This document shows, one piece after another, positions 18,218-27,456 of a stretch of DNA of 64,000 nucleotides. Made by a program: the position numbers and the translations under genes. The notes under the pieces are model-generated. The model did not search any database, was not told where the DNA came from, and saw only the letters and a list, made by a program, of their open reading frames with translations. The DNA is from Blattabacterium cuenoti. Its GTDB lineage: Bacteria; Bacteroidota; Bacteroidia; Flavobacteriales; Blattabacteriaceae. The stretch covers positions 65,854 through 129,853 of the forward strand of contig NZ_CP059225.1 of NCBI RefSeq assembly GCF_014251655.1. The letters are read 5' to 3'. Numbering within the stretch: position 1 is the stretch's first letter; every line of letters starts with the position of its first letter.

Positions 18218-19669
18218 ATGAATACAGTAAGTTATGGTAATTTAAAAATATATAATTCTTTAACAGGAAAAAAGGAATTATTTAAACCTATTCACAAAAA
18301 ATATGTAGGTATTTACGTTTGTGGACCTACAGTTTACAATCATTTACATTTGGGGAATTGTCGTACTTTTATATCTTTTGATATTATTTTTCGTTATTTC
18401 AAACATTTAGGTTATAAAGTTCGATATGTAAGAAATATTACTGATGTAGGACATTTAGAAAATGAGAATAAAGATACAGAAGATAAAATTTCTAAAAAAT
18501 CTCGTATAGAAGGACTTGAACCTATGGAAATTGTTCAAAAATATACTCTTTCTTTTCATAATTTATTGAATATTTTGAATGTTTTACCTCCAAATATAGA
18601 ACCAACAGCTACAGGTCATATTATAGAACAAATAGATATGATTCAAGAATTGATAAAAAAAAAATTGGCATATGAAATAAATGGTTCTGTTTATTTTAAT
18701 CTAAAAGAATATAGAAAATTTTATTCTTATGGAATTCTTAGTAAAAATAAAATTAACCAACTTTTTAATAAAAAATTAAAATTTTCAAAAGAAAAACATT
18801 CTTTTCAAGATTTTTCTCTTTGGAAAAAAGCGAATACCAATCATATCATGAATTGGAATTCTCCATGGGGAAAAGGGTTCCCAGGTTGGCATATAGAGTG
18901 TACTGTTATGAGTACAAAATATTTAGGAGAAACTTTTGATATTCACGGAGGGGGTCTTGATTTAAAATTTCCTCACCATGAATGTGAATTGGCACAAGCT
19001 ACGGGTTTTTTTAATAAAAAAGATTTTGCACATTATTGGATGCATACCAACATGTTAACCTTAAATGGAAAAAAAATGAGCAAATCTACGGGTAACTTTT
19101 TGGAATTAAAAGACATACTTCATGGAAATGGAAACATTTTTTCTCCTAGTATTATTAGATTTTTCATTTTACAATCTCATTATAGAAGCATTATGAATTT
19201 TTCAAACAAAGGACTTGAAAATGCTGAAAAAGGATATATACGTATTATGAAAGCTATCAACATACTGAAAAATTTTCATTCCAATACATCAATACAAAAA
19301 AATCATAATTTTGATGTTTATCGATGGATAAATGGTTGTTATAATGCTATTAATGATGATTTTAACCTTCCTTTATTAATAGCTTATTTATTTGAAGCTA
19401 CACATGTTGTTAATTCTTCTTATATAGAAAATATTAATCATATAGATTTACTAAAAAAATATATGACTCATTTCGTTTTTGATATTTTAGGTCTTCAAGA
19501 ACCAAAAAATAATTCTTCTATCAATGAAAATTCGAAGAAAAAATTAGAAATACTCACTGAAAGACTAATTCAATTTCGTGTAGAAGCACGAGAAAAAAAA
19601 AATTGGAATTTATCGGATAGAATTCGTGAAGAACTATCTCATATCGGAATATTCTTACATGATAGATAA
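18218..19669 (+). CDS. cysS: Cysteine--tRNA ligase
   Basis: A 483-residue class I aminoacyl-tRNA synthetase. The HIGH-type motif reads HLGN within CGPTVYNHLHLGNCR (about residues 31-45), and the KMSKS motif is in LNGKKMSKSTGNF (about 285-295). Zinc ligands are the Cys of CGPTV, the Cys of IECTVMS, and the HHECE segment (about residues 249-253). Full length and complete. It ends 4 bases before the convergent metB-like gene, with no room for a dedicated terminator. Confidence 0.95.
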   Translation: MNTVSYGNLKIYNSLTGKKELFKPIHKKYVGIYVCGPTVYNHLHLGNCRTFISFDIIFRYFKHLGYKVRYVRNITDVGHLENENKDTEDKISKKSRIEGLEPMEIVQKYTLSFHNLLNILNVLPPNIEPTATGHIIEQIDMIQELIKKKLAYEINGSVYFNLKEYRKFYSYGILSKNKINQLFNKKLKFSKEKHSFQDFSLWKKANTNHIMNWNSPWGKGFPGWHIECTVMSTKYLGETFDIHGGGLDLKFPHHECELAQATGFFNKKDFAHYWMHTNMLTLNGKKMSKSTGNFLELKDILHGNGNIFSPSIIRFFILQSHYRSIMNFSNKGLENAEKGYIRIMKAINILKNFHSNTSIQKNHNFDVYRWINGCYNAINDDFNLPLLIAYLFEATHVVNSSYIENINHIDLLKKYMTHFVFDILGLQEPKNNSSINENSKKKLEILTERLIQFRVEAREKKNWNLSDRIREELSHIGIFLHDR

Positions 19670-19673
19670 TCAA

Positions 19674-20813
19674 TTATTTTAAAGCTTGGTCTATATCCTC
19701 TATAAGATCTTCTATATTCTCTATTCCAATAGATAAACGAATAAGAGAATCTTGTATTCCAGATTTTATTCTAATCTCCTTAGGGGTAGATTTATGAGTC
19801 ATAGTAGCAGGATGACAGATTAAACTTTTTGTTCCTCCTAAACTTTCTGCTAGCTTAAAAAATTTAGTTGATGTAACAATTTTTTTTGCTGATTCTATTT
19901 TATCGTTTTTCATGCTAAAAGAAACAATTCCTCCAAAATACCGTTGTTGTTTTATTGCTATCAAATGATTTTTATGATAGGGTAATCCTGGGTAATAAAT
20001 CTTGTCTATATTTTTTTTCTTTTCCAAAAAAGAAGCAATTCTAAATGCATTTTTAGATTGTTTTTTTACACGTAGATATAAGGTTTGACTTCCTCTAATC
20101 GTTAACCAACAATCAATAGGAGATAAAACTCCTCCTGTTGCATTTTGAATATACTTTAATTTTTCATATAAATCAGGATTTTTTACTGTAGCTAATCCAG
20201 CTAATACATCTGAATGTCCCGCTAAATATTTCGTTGCGCTATGAATCACTATATCGGCGTGTAACTTAAGAGGGTTTTGAATAGCAGGAGAAGCAAAAGT
20301 ATTATCTACTACAACTAATAGTTTTGGATTTTTATTTTTTGATTTTATGCTGATATCTTCTATATCAGATACTTTTAAAGTAGGATTCGTAGGAGTTTCC
20401 AGCCAAACCAATTTTGTCTTTTTAGAAATAACATTAATACATTCTTCTACATTAGTTGTATCTATAAACTTAGTATGAATGCCCAATTTTTTATATAAAT
20501 TTAGTAGACGAAACGTCCCTCCATAAATATCGTCTACAGCTACTATTTCATCTCCACATTCTAATAGTTTTAAAACAGCATCTACAGCCGCTAATCCAGA
20601 AGAAAAGGCTAAACTAGCATAACCATATTCTAAACTAGTAATTAAATTTTCTAATATCTTCCTTGTAGGATTATTTGTTCTTGTATAATCAAATCCTTTA
20701 TGAACTCCAGGAGCTTTTTGTATATAAGTAGATGTTTGATAAATAGGCGTAGAAATAGCACCCGTCAGAGGATCAGACAAAATATTTTGAATGAGTTTTG
20801 TTTCTTCCTTCAT
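19674..20813 (-). CDS. Cystathionine gamma-synthase/lyase family PLP enzyme
   Basis: A 379-residue PLP-dependent trans-sulfuration enzyme. The Schiff-base Lys is in HSATKYLAGHSD (about residues 191-202), and the PLP-phosphate region YTRTNNPTR is at about 43-51. GGTKSLICHPATMTH is near residue 330. Sequence alone does not separate cystathionine gamma-synthase (methionine synthesis) from gamma-lyase (cysteine supply). Methionine or cysteine metabolism is likely either way. A good Bacteroidota promoter precedes it at 20838-20868. Confidence 0.85.
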   Translation of the reverse strand: MKEETKLIQNILSDPLTGAISTPIYQTSTYIQKAPGVHKGFDYTRTNNPTRKILENLITSLEYGYASLAFSSGLAAVDAVLKLLECGDEIVAVDDIYGGTFRLLNLYKKLGIHTKFIDTTNVEECINVISKKTKLVWLETPTNPTLKVSDIEDISIKSKNKNPKLLVVVDNTFASPAIQNPLKLHADIVIHSATKYLAGHSDVLAGLATVKNPDLYEKLKYIQNATGGVLSPIDCWLTIRGSQTLYLRVKKQSKNAFRIASFLEKKKNIDKIYYPGLPYHKNHLIAIKQQRYFGGIVSFSMKNDKIESAKKIVTSTKFFKLAESLGGTKSLICHPATMTHKSTPKEIRIKSGIQDSLIRLSIGIENIEDLIEDIDQALK

Positions 20814-20837
20814 TGTGTAAGAATAAAATTAGATATG

Positions 20838-20868
20838 CAAATGTACTCTTCAAAAAATGAAAATGCAA
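20838..20868 (-). promoter_or_regulatory. Bacteroidota-type promoter (TTG-N20-TACATTTG) of the metB-like gene
   Basis: On the minus strand TTG (20866-20868) is followed after 20 bases by TACATTTG (20838-20845). This matches the -33 TTG / TAnnTTTG -7 consensus and spacing known for Bacteroidota. Transcription would begin near 20832, giving a leader of about 20 bases to the ATG at 20813. Confidence 0.6.
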
Positions 20869-20921
20869 TTGTTTAAAAAAATTATTTTATATTGATGATG
20901 ACATTTTTTTTATAAAAAATA

Positions 20922-20929
20922 TAAATTTG
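20922..20929 (+). promoter_or_regulatory. -7-like element (TAAATTTG) before the atp operon
   Basis: TAAATTTG fits the TAnnTTTG element and lies 19 bases before the atpB start. The nearest upstream TTG (20892-20894) is 27 bases away, which is too far, so only the -7 half is supported. Confidence 0.35.
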
Positions 20930-20948
20930 TTTTCTATTTTTATAGAAT

Positions 20949-22019
20949 ATGATAAAAATCATACGTTTATTATTTTTTCTTGTATTCTTTTTTTTCTGTT
21001 TTTCTTGTTGTAAAGAAAAAAAACATGAAAAAACAAATAACCATAGAAATAAAATAAATATAGATCATACAATATTTAATCACATTAATGATTCTCATGA
21101 ATGGCATATTGCAGGAACTTATGATCATGGAATTGTTTTTTCACTACCTGTGTTTTTATGGAATAGAAATAATAATGGATTAGAAATTTTTTTTTCTTCT
21201 AGATTTTCATGTAAAAAAAAAGTGGTAATAGGAAAACATGGATATTATAAAATGTTTAATGGAAGAATATATACAACTAATTCTAGAGGAACATTATATT
21301 TAGATAAAAAAGGAATTCCAAAAAATGATAAACCGTTAGATTTTTCTATTACTAAAAATGTAATATCCTTATTTATTTCCTTTTTTTTATTGTGTTATAT
21401 TTTTATACGTATGAAATATAGTTATGAAAATAATCAAACCAAATGGAATTTGGGTATTCTCATGGAATTTTTAATTGTATTTATACGTGATGAAATTGCC
21501 ATTCCTAATATGGGAAATAAATATAAAATTTATCTACCTTTTTTATTGACATCCTTTTTTTTTATTTTAACTAATAATTTAATGGGGATGATTCCAGGAT
21601 TTCCAAATATAACTGGTAATATCAATATTACCTTTGTACTGGCTACTGCTACATTTTTGATTACCAATATAAATGCAACTAAAAGTTATTGGAAACATAC
21701 TTTTTGTATGACTGGAGTTCCAGTAGGAATTAAATTTTTATTAGCTCCTATAGAATTTTTAGGAATTTTTATTCGTCCATTAACTTTATGTATTCGTTTA
21801 TTTGCTAATATAACAGCTGGACATATAATTATTTTAAGTTTTATTTGTCTCATTTTTATTTTTAAAAATTTTTTTATAGCTGGGTTTTCCATTATTTTTG
21901 GTTTTTTTATTTCTTTATTAGAAATTATGGTAGCTTTTTTACAAGCTTTTATTTTTACTACTTTATCGGCATTACTTATAGGAATGTCTGTAAAAAATTA
22001 TGAAAATGAAACGCATTAA
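20949..22019 (+). CDS. atpB: ATP synthase F0 subunit a
   Basis: A 356-residue proton-channel subunit. As usual in Bacteroidota it has an N-terminal signal-like segment (about residues 3-20, ending CFSCC) and an extra-membrane region of about 100 residues before the helices. The essential Arg is in GIFIRPLTLCIRLFANITAG (about residues 273-292), and the C-terminal helix AFLQAFIFTTLSALLIGMSV is intact. It starts an operon atpB-E-F-H-A-G. Neither atpI precedes it nor do atpD/atpC follow, the latter being a normal Bacteroidota split. Confidence 0.95.
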   Translation: MIKIIRLLFFLVFFFFCFSCCKEKKHEKTNNHRNKINIDHTIFNHINDSHEWHIAGTYDHGIVFSLPVFLWNRNNNGLEIFFSSRFSCKKKVVIGKHGYYKMFNGRIYTTNSRGTLYLDKKGIPKNDKPLDFSITKNVISLFISFFLLCYIFIRMKYSYENNQTKWNLGILMEFLIVFIRDEIAIPNMGNKYKIYLPFLLTSFFFILTNNLMGMIPGFPNITGNINITFVLATATFLITNINATKSYWKHTFCMTGVPVGIKFLLAPIEFLGIFIRPLTLCIRLFANITAGHIIILSFICLIFIFKNFFIAGFSIIFGFFISLLEIMVAFLQAFIFTTLSALLIGMSVKNYENETH

Positions 22020-22033
22020 AAATTAAAATTAAT

Positions 22034-22261
22034 ATGGATATAGATTTAACTTATTCAGGAATAGCAGCTTTAGGAGCTGGATTTGCGGTAATAGGTGCAG
22101 GTATAGGAATTGGAAAAATTGGAAGTTCTGCTATGGATGCTATTTCTAGACAACCTGAAGCTTCAGATAAAATACAAAATGCAATGATTATTGTAGCTGC
22201 ACTTATTGAAGGAGCTGCTCTTTTTGGAATAGTAACTGCATTATTAGCTGTATTTAAATAA
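22034..22261 (+). CDS. atpE: ATP synthase F0 subunit c
   Basis: A 75-residue hairpin of two hydrophobic helices. The glycine-rich first helix includes GAGIGIGKIG (about 22-31), the polar loop is SRQPEASDKI, and the ion-binding Glu is in ALIEGAALFGI (about residue 59). The lack of the Na+-binding residue set suggests proton use. It lies 14 bases after atpB and 8 bases before atpF. Confidence 0.96.
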   Translation: MDIDLTYSGIAALGAGFAVIGAGIGIGKIGSSAMDAISRQPEASDKIQNAMIIVAALIEGAALFGIVTALLAVFK

Positions 22262-22269
22262 AATTAGTT

Positions 22270-22755
22270 ATGGATTTAGTTACTCCTTCTATTGGATTGA
22301 TTGTTTGGCATTCTATTATATTTATAATGCTTATATTATTTCTTTCCAAATTTGCATGGAATCCAATAATCAATTTTATTGATCAAAGAGAAGAAAAAAT
22401 TAGAAAGTCTATTCAAAAAGCAAATCAAATACAAAAAGAATTGCAAGAAGTAAAAAAGAAAAAAGATAAAATTTTAAAGGAAACACAAATAAAAAGAGAT
22501 ATCATTTTAGAAGAAGCTATTCAAATGAGAGAAAAAATAAGATTAAAAGCTAAAAAAGAAGGAATATTAGAAAAGAAAAAAATTATAGAAGAAACAAAAA
22601 AAGATATTCATATAAAAAGAAAAGTAGCTATACAGAAACTAAAAAATGAAATAGGAGATATTTCTATTCAAATAGCGGAAAAAATATTAAAAAAAAAATT
22701 AGATCATATACATCAACAAGATAAATTCATAAAAAAATTAGTAGATAAATTATAA
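22270..22755 (+). CDS. atpF: ATP synthase F0 subunit b
   Basis: A 161-residue peripheral-stalk subunit with one N-terminal membrane helix (about residues 8-28) followed by FAWNPIINFIDQREEKI and a long charged Lys/Glu coiled-coil to the end. This is the full family length. It is encoded between atpE and atpH in the operon. Confidence 0.94.
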   Translation: MDLVTPSIGLIVWHSIIFIMLILFLSKFAWNPIINFIDQREEKIRKSIQKANQIQKELQEVKKKKDKILKETQIKRDIILEEAIQMREKIRLKAKKEGILEKKKIIEETKKDIHIKRKVAIQKLKNEIGDISIQIAEKILKKKLDHIHQQDKFIKKLVDKL

Positions 22756-22771
22756 TTACAAGATAAATTTA

Positions 22772-23308
22772 ATGTTTTCAAATAAAAAAGTAATTAAACA
22801 TTACGCTAGAGTTTTTTTCGAATTTTCGAAAAAAAAAAATAATTTTTCTTTTAATAAAATAAAGAAAGCCTTTTCTTTATTTTGTCACAATATAGATATT
22901 AAGAGAATTATTCTTTCTTCGTTATTAAATTCTGAAAAAAAAATAATCATCTTAAAGAAAATTTTTTATTCTTTTGATCCTTTTATTTTTCAATTTATAC
23001 AATTGTTAATTCTACATGAAAGAGAATTTCTATTAAGAGAAATTTTTTTAGAATATATCAATATATATGAAGAAGAGAAAAAAGGATTTACAAAATGTAC
23101 TATCATTTCAGCTATTCCTTTAAGTATAGATATGAAAAAAGTAATTTCACATAAGATGAAAATTTTCACTAAAAAAAAAGAAATTCATATACTTAATCAA
23201 GTAGACCCTTCTATTATTGGAGGCTTCTTATTTCGTATAGGATACAAAGAATGGGATTTTAGTATTAAAAAACAATTTTTTTGTATTAAAAAAATATTTA
23301 AAAACTAA
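22772..23308 (+). CDS. atpH: ATP synthase F1 subunit delta
   Basis: A 178-residue OSCP/delta subunit linking the peripheral stalk to F1. The N-terminal helical domain starts [16 protein letters not shown]. The C-terminal signature is [20 protein letters not shown] (about residues 149-168). Divergent in sequence, as usual for delta, but position and length are diagnostic. Confidence 0.92.
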   Translation: MFSNKKVIKHYARVFFEFSKKKNNFSFNKIKKAFSLFCHNIDIKRIILSSLLNSEKKIIILKKIFYSFDPFIFQFIQLLILHEREFLLREIFLEYINIYEEEKKGFTKCTIISAIPLSIDMKKVISHKMKIFTKKKEIHILNQVDPSIIGGFLFRIGYKEWDFSIKKQFFCIKKIFKN

Positions 23309-23325
23309 ATAAAGTATTTATTTTA

Positions 23326-24906
23326 ATGTCAGATTTAAAATATTCTGAAATATCTTCTATTCTTAAGGAAGAATTATCAAATTTTCAATTTGAATCAAAA
23401 TTATCTGAATATGGGATTATTGTTCAAATAGGAGATGGTATAGTTAGATCGTTTGGGTTAAATTCTGCTTTTTATGGAGAATTAGTTGAATTCCATACTG
23501 GAATTAAGGGAATAGTATTTAACCTTGAAGAAGATCATGTTAGTATTGTATTATTGCATCCATCAAAAGATATTAAAGAAGGAGATCAAGTCAAAAGAAC
23601 AGGAAAAGTTCTTTCTATAAAAGTAGGAGAAGGAATGTTAGGTCGTGTTATAGATATATTGGGAAATCCTATTGATGGAAAAGGACCTATAGAAGGAAAA
23701 TTATTCGAAATGCCTTTGGAAAGAAAGGCTCCAGGTGTCATTTATAGAGAACCGGTTAAAGAATCTTTATATACTGGAATTAAATTTATAGATTCCATGA
23801 TTCCCATAGGAAGAGGACAAAGGGAATTAATTATTGGAGATAGACAAACTGGAAAAACAACTATAGCTATAGACACTATTATCAATCAAAAAAAATTTTT
23901 TGAAGAAAATAATCCTGTTTATTGTATTTATGTTGCTATCAGCCAAAAAGGATCCACAATAGCAAGAATTACTCAAATTTTACAAGAAAAAGGAGCATTA
24001 CCTTATACAACTATAGTAGCCGCTAAATCTTCTGAACCAGCTTCTATACAGGTTTATGCTCCATTTTCAGGAACTTCTATTGGAGAATATTTTCGTGATA
24101 CTGGTCGTTCTTCTCTGGTGATATACGACGATCTTTCCAAACAAGCTGTTTCTTATAGAGAAATATCCTTATTATTACGACGTCCTCCGGGTAGAGAAGC
24201 TTATCCGGGAGATATTTTTTATTTACATTCTCGTCTATTAGAAAGAGCATCCAAAATTATAAAGGATCAAAATATGGCTGAAAAAATGAATGATCTTCCG
24301 GTTTCTATAAAAAAAGAAGTAAAAGGAGGAGGTTCTTTAACGGCTATTCCTATTATTGAGACTCAATCTGGAGATATATCTTCTTATATTCCTACTAATG
24401 TAATTTCTATAACAGATGGACAAATTTTTTTAGAAAAAGATTTATTTCATTCTGGGATTCGTCCTGCAATTAATGAGAGTATATCTGTTTCTCGTGTAGG
24501 AGGCGCTGCTCAAATTTCCTCCATGAGAAAAATATCTGGAACTCTCAAATTAGATCAAGCTCAATTTAGAGAATTAGAATCTTTTTCAAAATTTGGTTCT
24601 GAATTAGATCCGTCTACTATGGAAATTTTAAAAAAAGGAAAAATTAATATAGAAATATTAAAACAACCGGCTCATTCTCCCTATGATATAGCAGATCAAA
24701 TTGCAATTATTTATGTTGGAACTAAAAATCTTATTAAAGATGTTCCTATTGATAAAATATCATCTTTTGAAAAGGAATATCTTTTTTATTTAAGAGAAAA
24801 ACATGAAAATTTATTAATTTCTTTAAGAAATGGAATACTTGATGATAAAATATCCGAAATTTTAGATAAAATTGCATTAAAATTAAGTAGAAAATACATT
24901 TTATAA
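23326..24906 (+). CDS. atpA: ATP synthase F1 subunit alpha
   Basis: A 526-residue non-catalytic nucleotide-binding subunit. It has the Walker [10 protein letters not shown] (about residues 170-178), the [17 protein letters not shown] signature of alpha/beta subunits (about 382-398), and [11 protein letters not shown] (about 265). Complete. Its catalytic partner beta (atpD) is encoded elsewhere. atpG follows after 5 bases. Confidence 0.97.
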   Translation: MSDLKYSEISSILKEELSNFQFESKLSEYGIIVQIGDGIVRSFGLNSAFYGELVEFHTGIKGIVFNLEEDHVSIVLLHPSKDIKEGDQVKRTGKVLSIKVGEGMLGRVIDILGNPIDGKGPIEGKLFEMPLERKAPGVIYREPVKESLYTGIKFIDSMIPIGRGQRELIIGDRQTGKTTIAIDTIINQKKFFEENNPVYCIYVAISQKGSTIARITQILQEKGALPYTTIVAAKSSEPASIQVYAPFSGTSIGEYFRDTGRSSLVIYDDLSKQAVSYREISLLLRRPPGREAYPGDIFYLHSRLLERASKIIKDQNMAEKMNDLPVSIKKEVKGGGSLTAIPIIETQSGDISSYIPTNVISITDGQIFLEKDLFHSGIRPAINESISVSRVGGAAQISSMRKISGTLKLDQAQFRELESFSKFGSELDPSTMEILKKGKINIEILKQPAHSPYDIADQIAIIYVGTKNLIKDVPIDKISSFEKEYLFYLREKHENLLISLRNGILDDKISEILDKIALKLSRKYIL

Positions 24907-24911
24907 AATTT

Positions 24912-25775
24912 ATGACTAATCCAAAAGAGATTAAAAGAAGAATATTATCCATAGAATCCGTTGTTAAAACAACAGAAGCTATGAAAATAACTTCTGTTGT
25001 CAAATTACGAAAGTCTAAAAATTTTCTTATACATGCGAAAACTTATTTAGAAAGTATAGAAATCCTTCTTTATAACGTTTTATTAACAGAAAAAAAAAAT
25101 GATGATGATTATAAAAAATATTTTTTAGAAAAAGGGAATAAAAAACTATTTATTATATTTACTTCTGATAGAGGGTTATGTGGCTCTTTTAATTCTCTTA
25201 TTTTTGAAAAAATAAATTCTTTTTTTAAAAAAAAAGAACATAATACACAATGTTTATTATTTTCAATTGGAAAAAAAGGATTTGATTTTATTAATAGAAA
25301 ATACAGGATGTATCTATATGAAAATAATTGGATCAATTATGATAATTTCATAGAAAAAAGACTTTTATTTACACAGAAACTGATTACAGATTTTTTAAGA
25401 AAAAAGTTTTCCTTAATTTATTTAATATACAATAGTTTAAAAAAATCTCTATTTCAAGAAATAATTATAGAAAAATTTCTTCCAATTCATCATGATTTTA
25501 AAAAAAAAATACTAAAAATACCTCCTATTTTAGAACCTTCTAAAAAAAAGATTTTAGATCATTTAATTCCAAAATTATTAAATACAAAATTATTGAAAAT
25601 TTTTCTGGAATCTACTTCCTCAGAACATACATCTCGTATGAGATCTATGCATAAAGCTACAGATAATGCATCTAATATTAAAAATAATCTAATATTAAAC
25701 TACAATAAAGAAAGACAAACCACAATAACTAAAGAAATACTTGAAATAATCAGTGGATTAGAATCTTTAAATTAA
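24912..25775 (+). CDS. atpG: ATP synthase F1 subunit gamma
   Basis: A 287-residue central-shaft subunit. The N-terminal coiled-coil starts NPKEIKRRILSIESVVKTTE. TSDRGLCGSFNSLI (about residues 84-97) and the C-terminal STSSEHTSRMRSMHKATDNA (about 238-257) are family hallmarks. It ends the atp cluster, and trpS begins 6 bases downstream, so trpS is probably in the same transcript. Confidence 0.95.
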   Translation: MTNPKEIKRRILSIESVVKTTEAMKITSVVKLRKSKNFLIHAKTYLESIEILLYNVLLTEKKNDDDYKKYFLEKGNKKLFIIFTSDRGLCGSFNSLIFEKINSFFKKKEHNTQCLLFSIGKKGFDFINRKYRMYLYENNWINYDNFIEKRLLFTQKLITDFLRKKFSLIYLIYNSLKKSLFQEIIIEKFLPIHHDFKKKILKIPPILEPSKKKILDHLIPKLLNTKLLKIFLESTSSEHTSRMRSMHKATDNASNIKNNLILNYNKERQTTITKEILEIISGLESLN

Positions 25776-25781
25776 AAAATT

Positions 25782-26762
25782 ATGGAAAAAATGTTAACAG
25801 GAATTAGAAGTACAGGAACCCCTCATTTAGGAAATATTTTAGGTGTTATTATTCCATCAGTGTCTATTGCTAATAAAAAAAAAAAATATACTTCATTTAT
25901 TTTTATAGCGGATTTACATTCTATGATTCAAATAGAAAATATAAAAGAAATAAAAGATAATACTTATCAAATTGCAGCAGCATGGTTAGCTTTTGGATTG
26001 AATACTAAAAATTGTTTTTTTTTCAAACAATCTGATATTTCTGAAGTTACTGAATTGGCTTGGTATTTTAGTTGTTTTTTTCCTTATCAAAGACTTACAT
26101 TAGCTCATTCTTTTAAAGAAGAGATAAAAAAGGATAAAGGAAGAATTAGTGTAGGATTATTTACTTATCCTATTTTAATGGCTGCTGATATTTTACTTTA
26201 TAATGCAGAAATCATTCCTGTAGGAAAAGATCAATTACAACATATAGAAATAACTCGTCGTATAGCCAGTCATTTTAATAAAAAAATAGGAAAAAAATTG
26301 TTTATATTACCTAATGCTTTTTTACAAAAGGAAACTATGTCTGTTCTTGGAACAGATGGAAATAAAATGAGTAAGTCTGGAAAAAATTGGATTAATATTT
26401 TCTCAGAAGAGAATATTTTAAAAAAACAAATTATGAGTATTCGTACAGATAGTAAATCTTTGGAAGAGAAAAAAGATCCTAAAACAAATTATATTATGTC
26501 TTTATTCAGAATGATAGCTAATTCAGAAAAAATAGATACGAAATATACAGAAGGAAGATATGGATATTTAGAGGCTAAAATAGGATTATATGAGCATATT
26601 ATTCATAAATTTTCAAAAGAAAGAAAAAGATTTTTTTCTTTTATGAAAAAAAAATCTTTATTAGATGATATTCTTTATTCAGGAGCTAAAAAGGCAAAAA
26701 ATATAGCAATGAAAAGATTGAATTATATAAGAAAAAATTTAAAATTCAATTCTATCATATAA
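25782..26762 (+). CDS. trpS: Tryptophan--tRNA ligase
   Basis: A 326-residue class I synthetase. The HIGH-type motif is STGTPHLGN (about residues 10-18) and the KMSKS motif reads DGNKMSKSGKNW (about 193-204). Length and motifs are complete. It follows atpG by 6 bases and is followed by the 91-base gap that carries the grpE promoter. Confidence 0.94.
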   Translation: MEKMLTGIRSTGTPHLGNILGVIIPSVSIANKKKKYTSFIFIADLHSMIQIENIKEIKDNTYQIAAAWLAFGLNTKNCFFFKQSDISEVTELAWYFSCFFPYQRLTLAHSFKEEIKKDKGRISVGLFTYPILMAADILLYNAEIIPVGKDQLQHIEITRRIASHFNKKIGKKLFILPNAFLQKETMSVLGTDGNKMSKSGKNWINIFSEENILKKQIMSIRTDSKSLEEKKDPKTNYIMSLFRMIANSEKIDTKYTEGRYGYLEAKIGLYEHIIHKFSKERKRFFSFMKKKSLLDDILYSGAKKAKNIAMKRLNYIRKNLKFNSII

Positions 26763-26787
26763 TGTCATCATGTCATCATTAAAATTA

Positions 26788-26803
26788 TGGCAAATCTTTT
26801 GCT
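26788..26803 (+). promoter_or_regulatory. Sigma-54-type promoter upstream of grpE-dnaJ
   Basis: TGGCAAATCTTTTGCT has the -24 GG (26789-26790) and -12 GC (26801-26802) separated by exactly 10 bases. It keeps the TGGCA and TTGCT blocks of the RpoN consensus. Transcription would start near 26814, giving a 40-base leader to the grpE ATG. By eye I saw no second such match between genes in the window. rpoN itself is not in the window. Confidence 0.55.
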
Positions 26804-26853
26804 TATATAAATAGTCCATAGAATTATGTTAAAAATATTTTTACATTATTATT

Positions 26854-27432
26854 ATGATGAATATAGATCAAAAAAATACTGAAAAATCAGAAGAATATTC
26901 TAATGATATCTCTGACTCTATTTCTAGTTCTGGATTATCTTCTTGTCCAGATAAAAAAATACATGATCCAATAAAAAAAAAAATAGATCTTTTAAAATTT
27001 AAAGAAGAATTAGAAAAAGAAAAAAATAAATTTTTACGTCTTTTTGCCGAATTTGAAAATTATAAAAAACGTATTCAAAAAGAAAGATTTGATATTTTTA
27101 GAACTATTCATGAACAAATTATTATAGATTTTATCCCAATTTTAGATGATTTTGAACGAAGTCTTAAAGAATTAATAAAATCAAAAGATGAATTTATTGT
27201 GAAAGGAGTTTCTTTAATACAAGAAAAATTTATTAAAATATTAAAAGAAAAAGGATTGAATAAAATAAAAATAAAAAAAGGAGATGATTTTAACACAGAT
27301 TTTCATGAGGCTATAAGTCAAATTCCAGCTGTTAAAGAAGATTTAAAAGGAAAAATTATTGAAATAGTAGAAGCTGGATACATTCTTAAAGAAAAAGTTA
27401 TACGACATGCTAAAGTCATTACCGGAAAATGA
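26854..27432 (+). CDS. grpE: Nucleotide exchange factor GrpE
   Basis: A 192-residue GrpE with a variable Ser-rich N-terminus (about residues 1-45), a long coiled-coil (about 45-85, including RLFAEFENYKKR), and a C-terminal beta domain ending VGTGYI-like EAGYILKEKVIRHAKV (about 170-185). It releases ADP from DnaK and works with the DnaJ encoded 24 bases downstream. Start at 26854 (MMNID); the second Met is 3 bases later. Confidence 0.94.
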   Translation: MMNIDQKNTEKSEEYSNDISDSISSSGLSSCPDKKIHDPIKKKIDLLKFKEELEKEKNKFLRLFAEFENYKKRIQKERFDIFRTIHEQIIIDFIPILDDFERSLKELIKSKDEFIVKGVSLIQEKFIKILKEKGLNKIKIKKGDDFNTDFHEAISQIPAVKEDLKGKIIEIVEAGYILKEKVIRHAKVITGK

Positions 27433-27456
27433 TAATTTTAACAATTTCTTATCTTC

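Noticed and set aside
26761-26780. Tandem GTCATCAT repeat as a regulatory site
   Set aside because: It overlaps the end of trpS (its stop lies within), has only two copies, and no matching element was found elsewhere.
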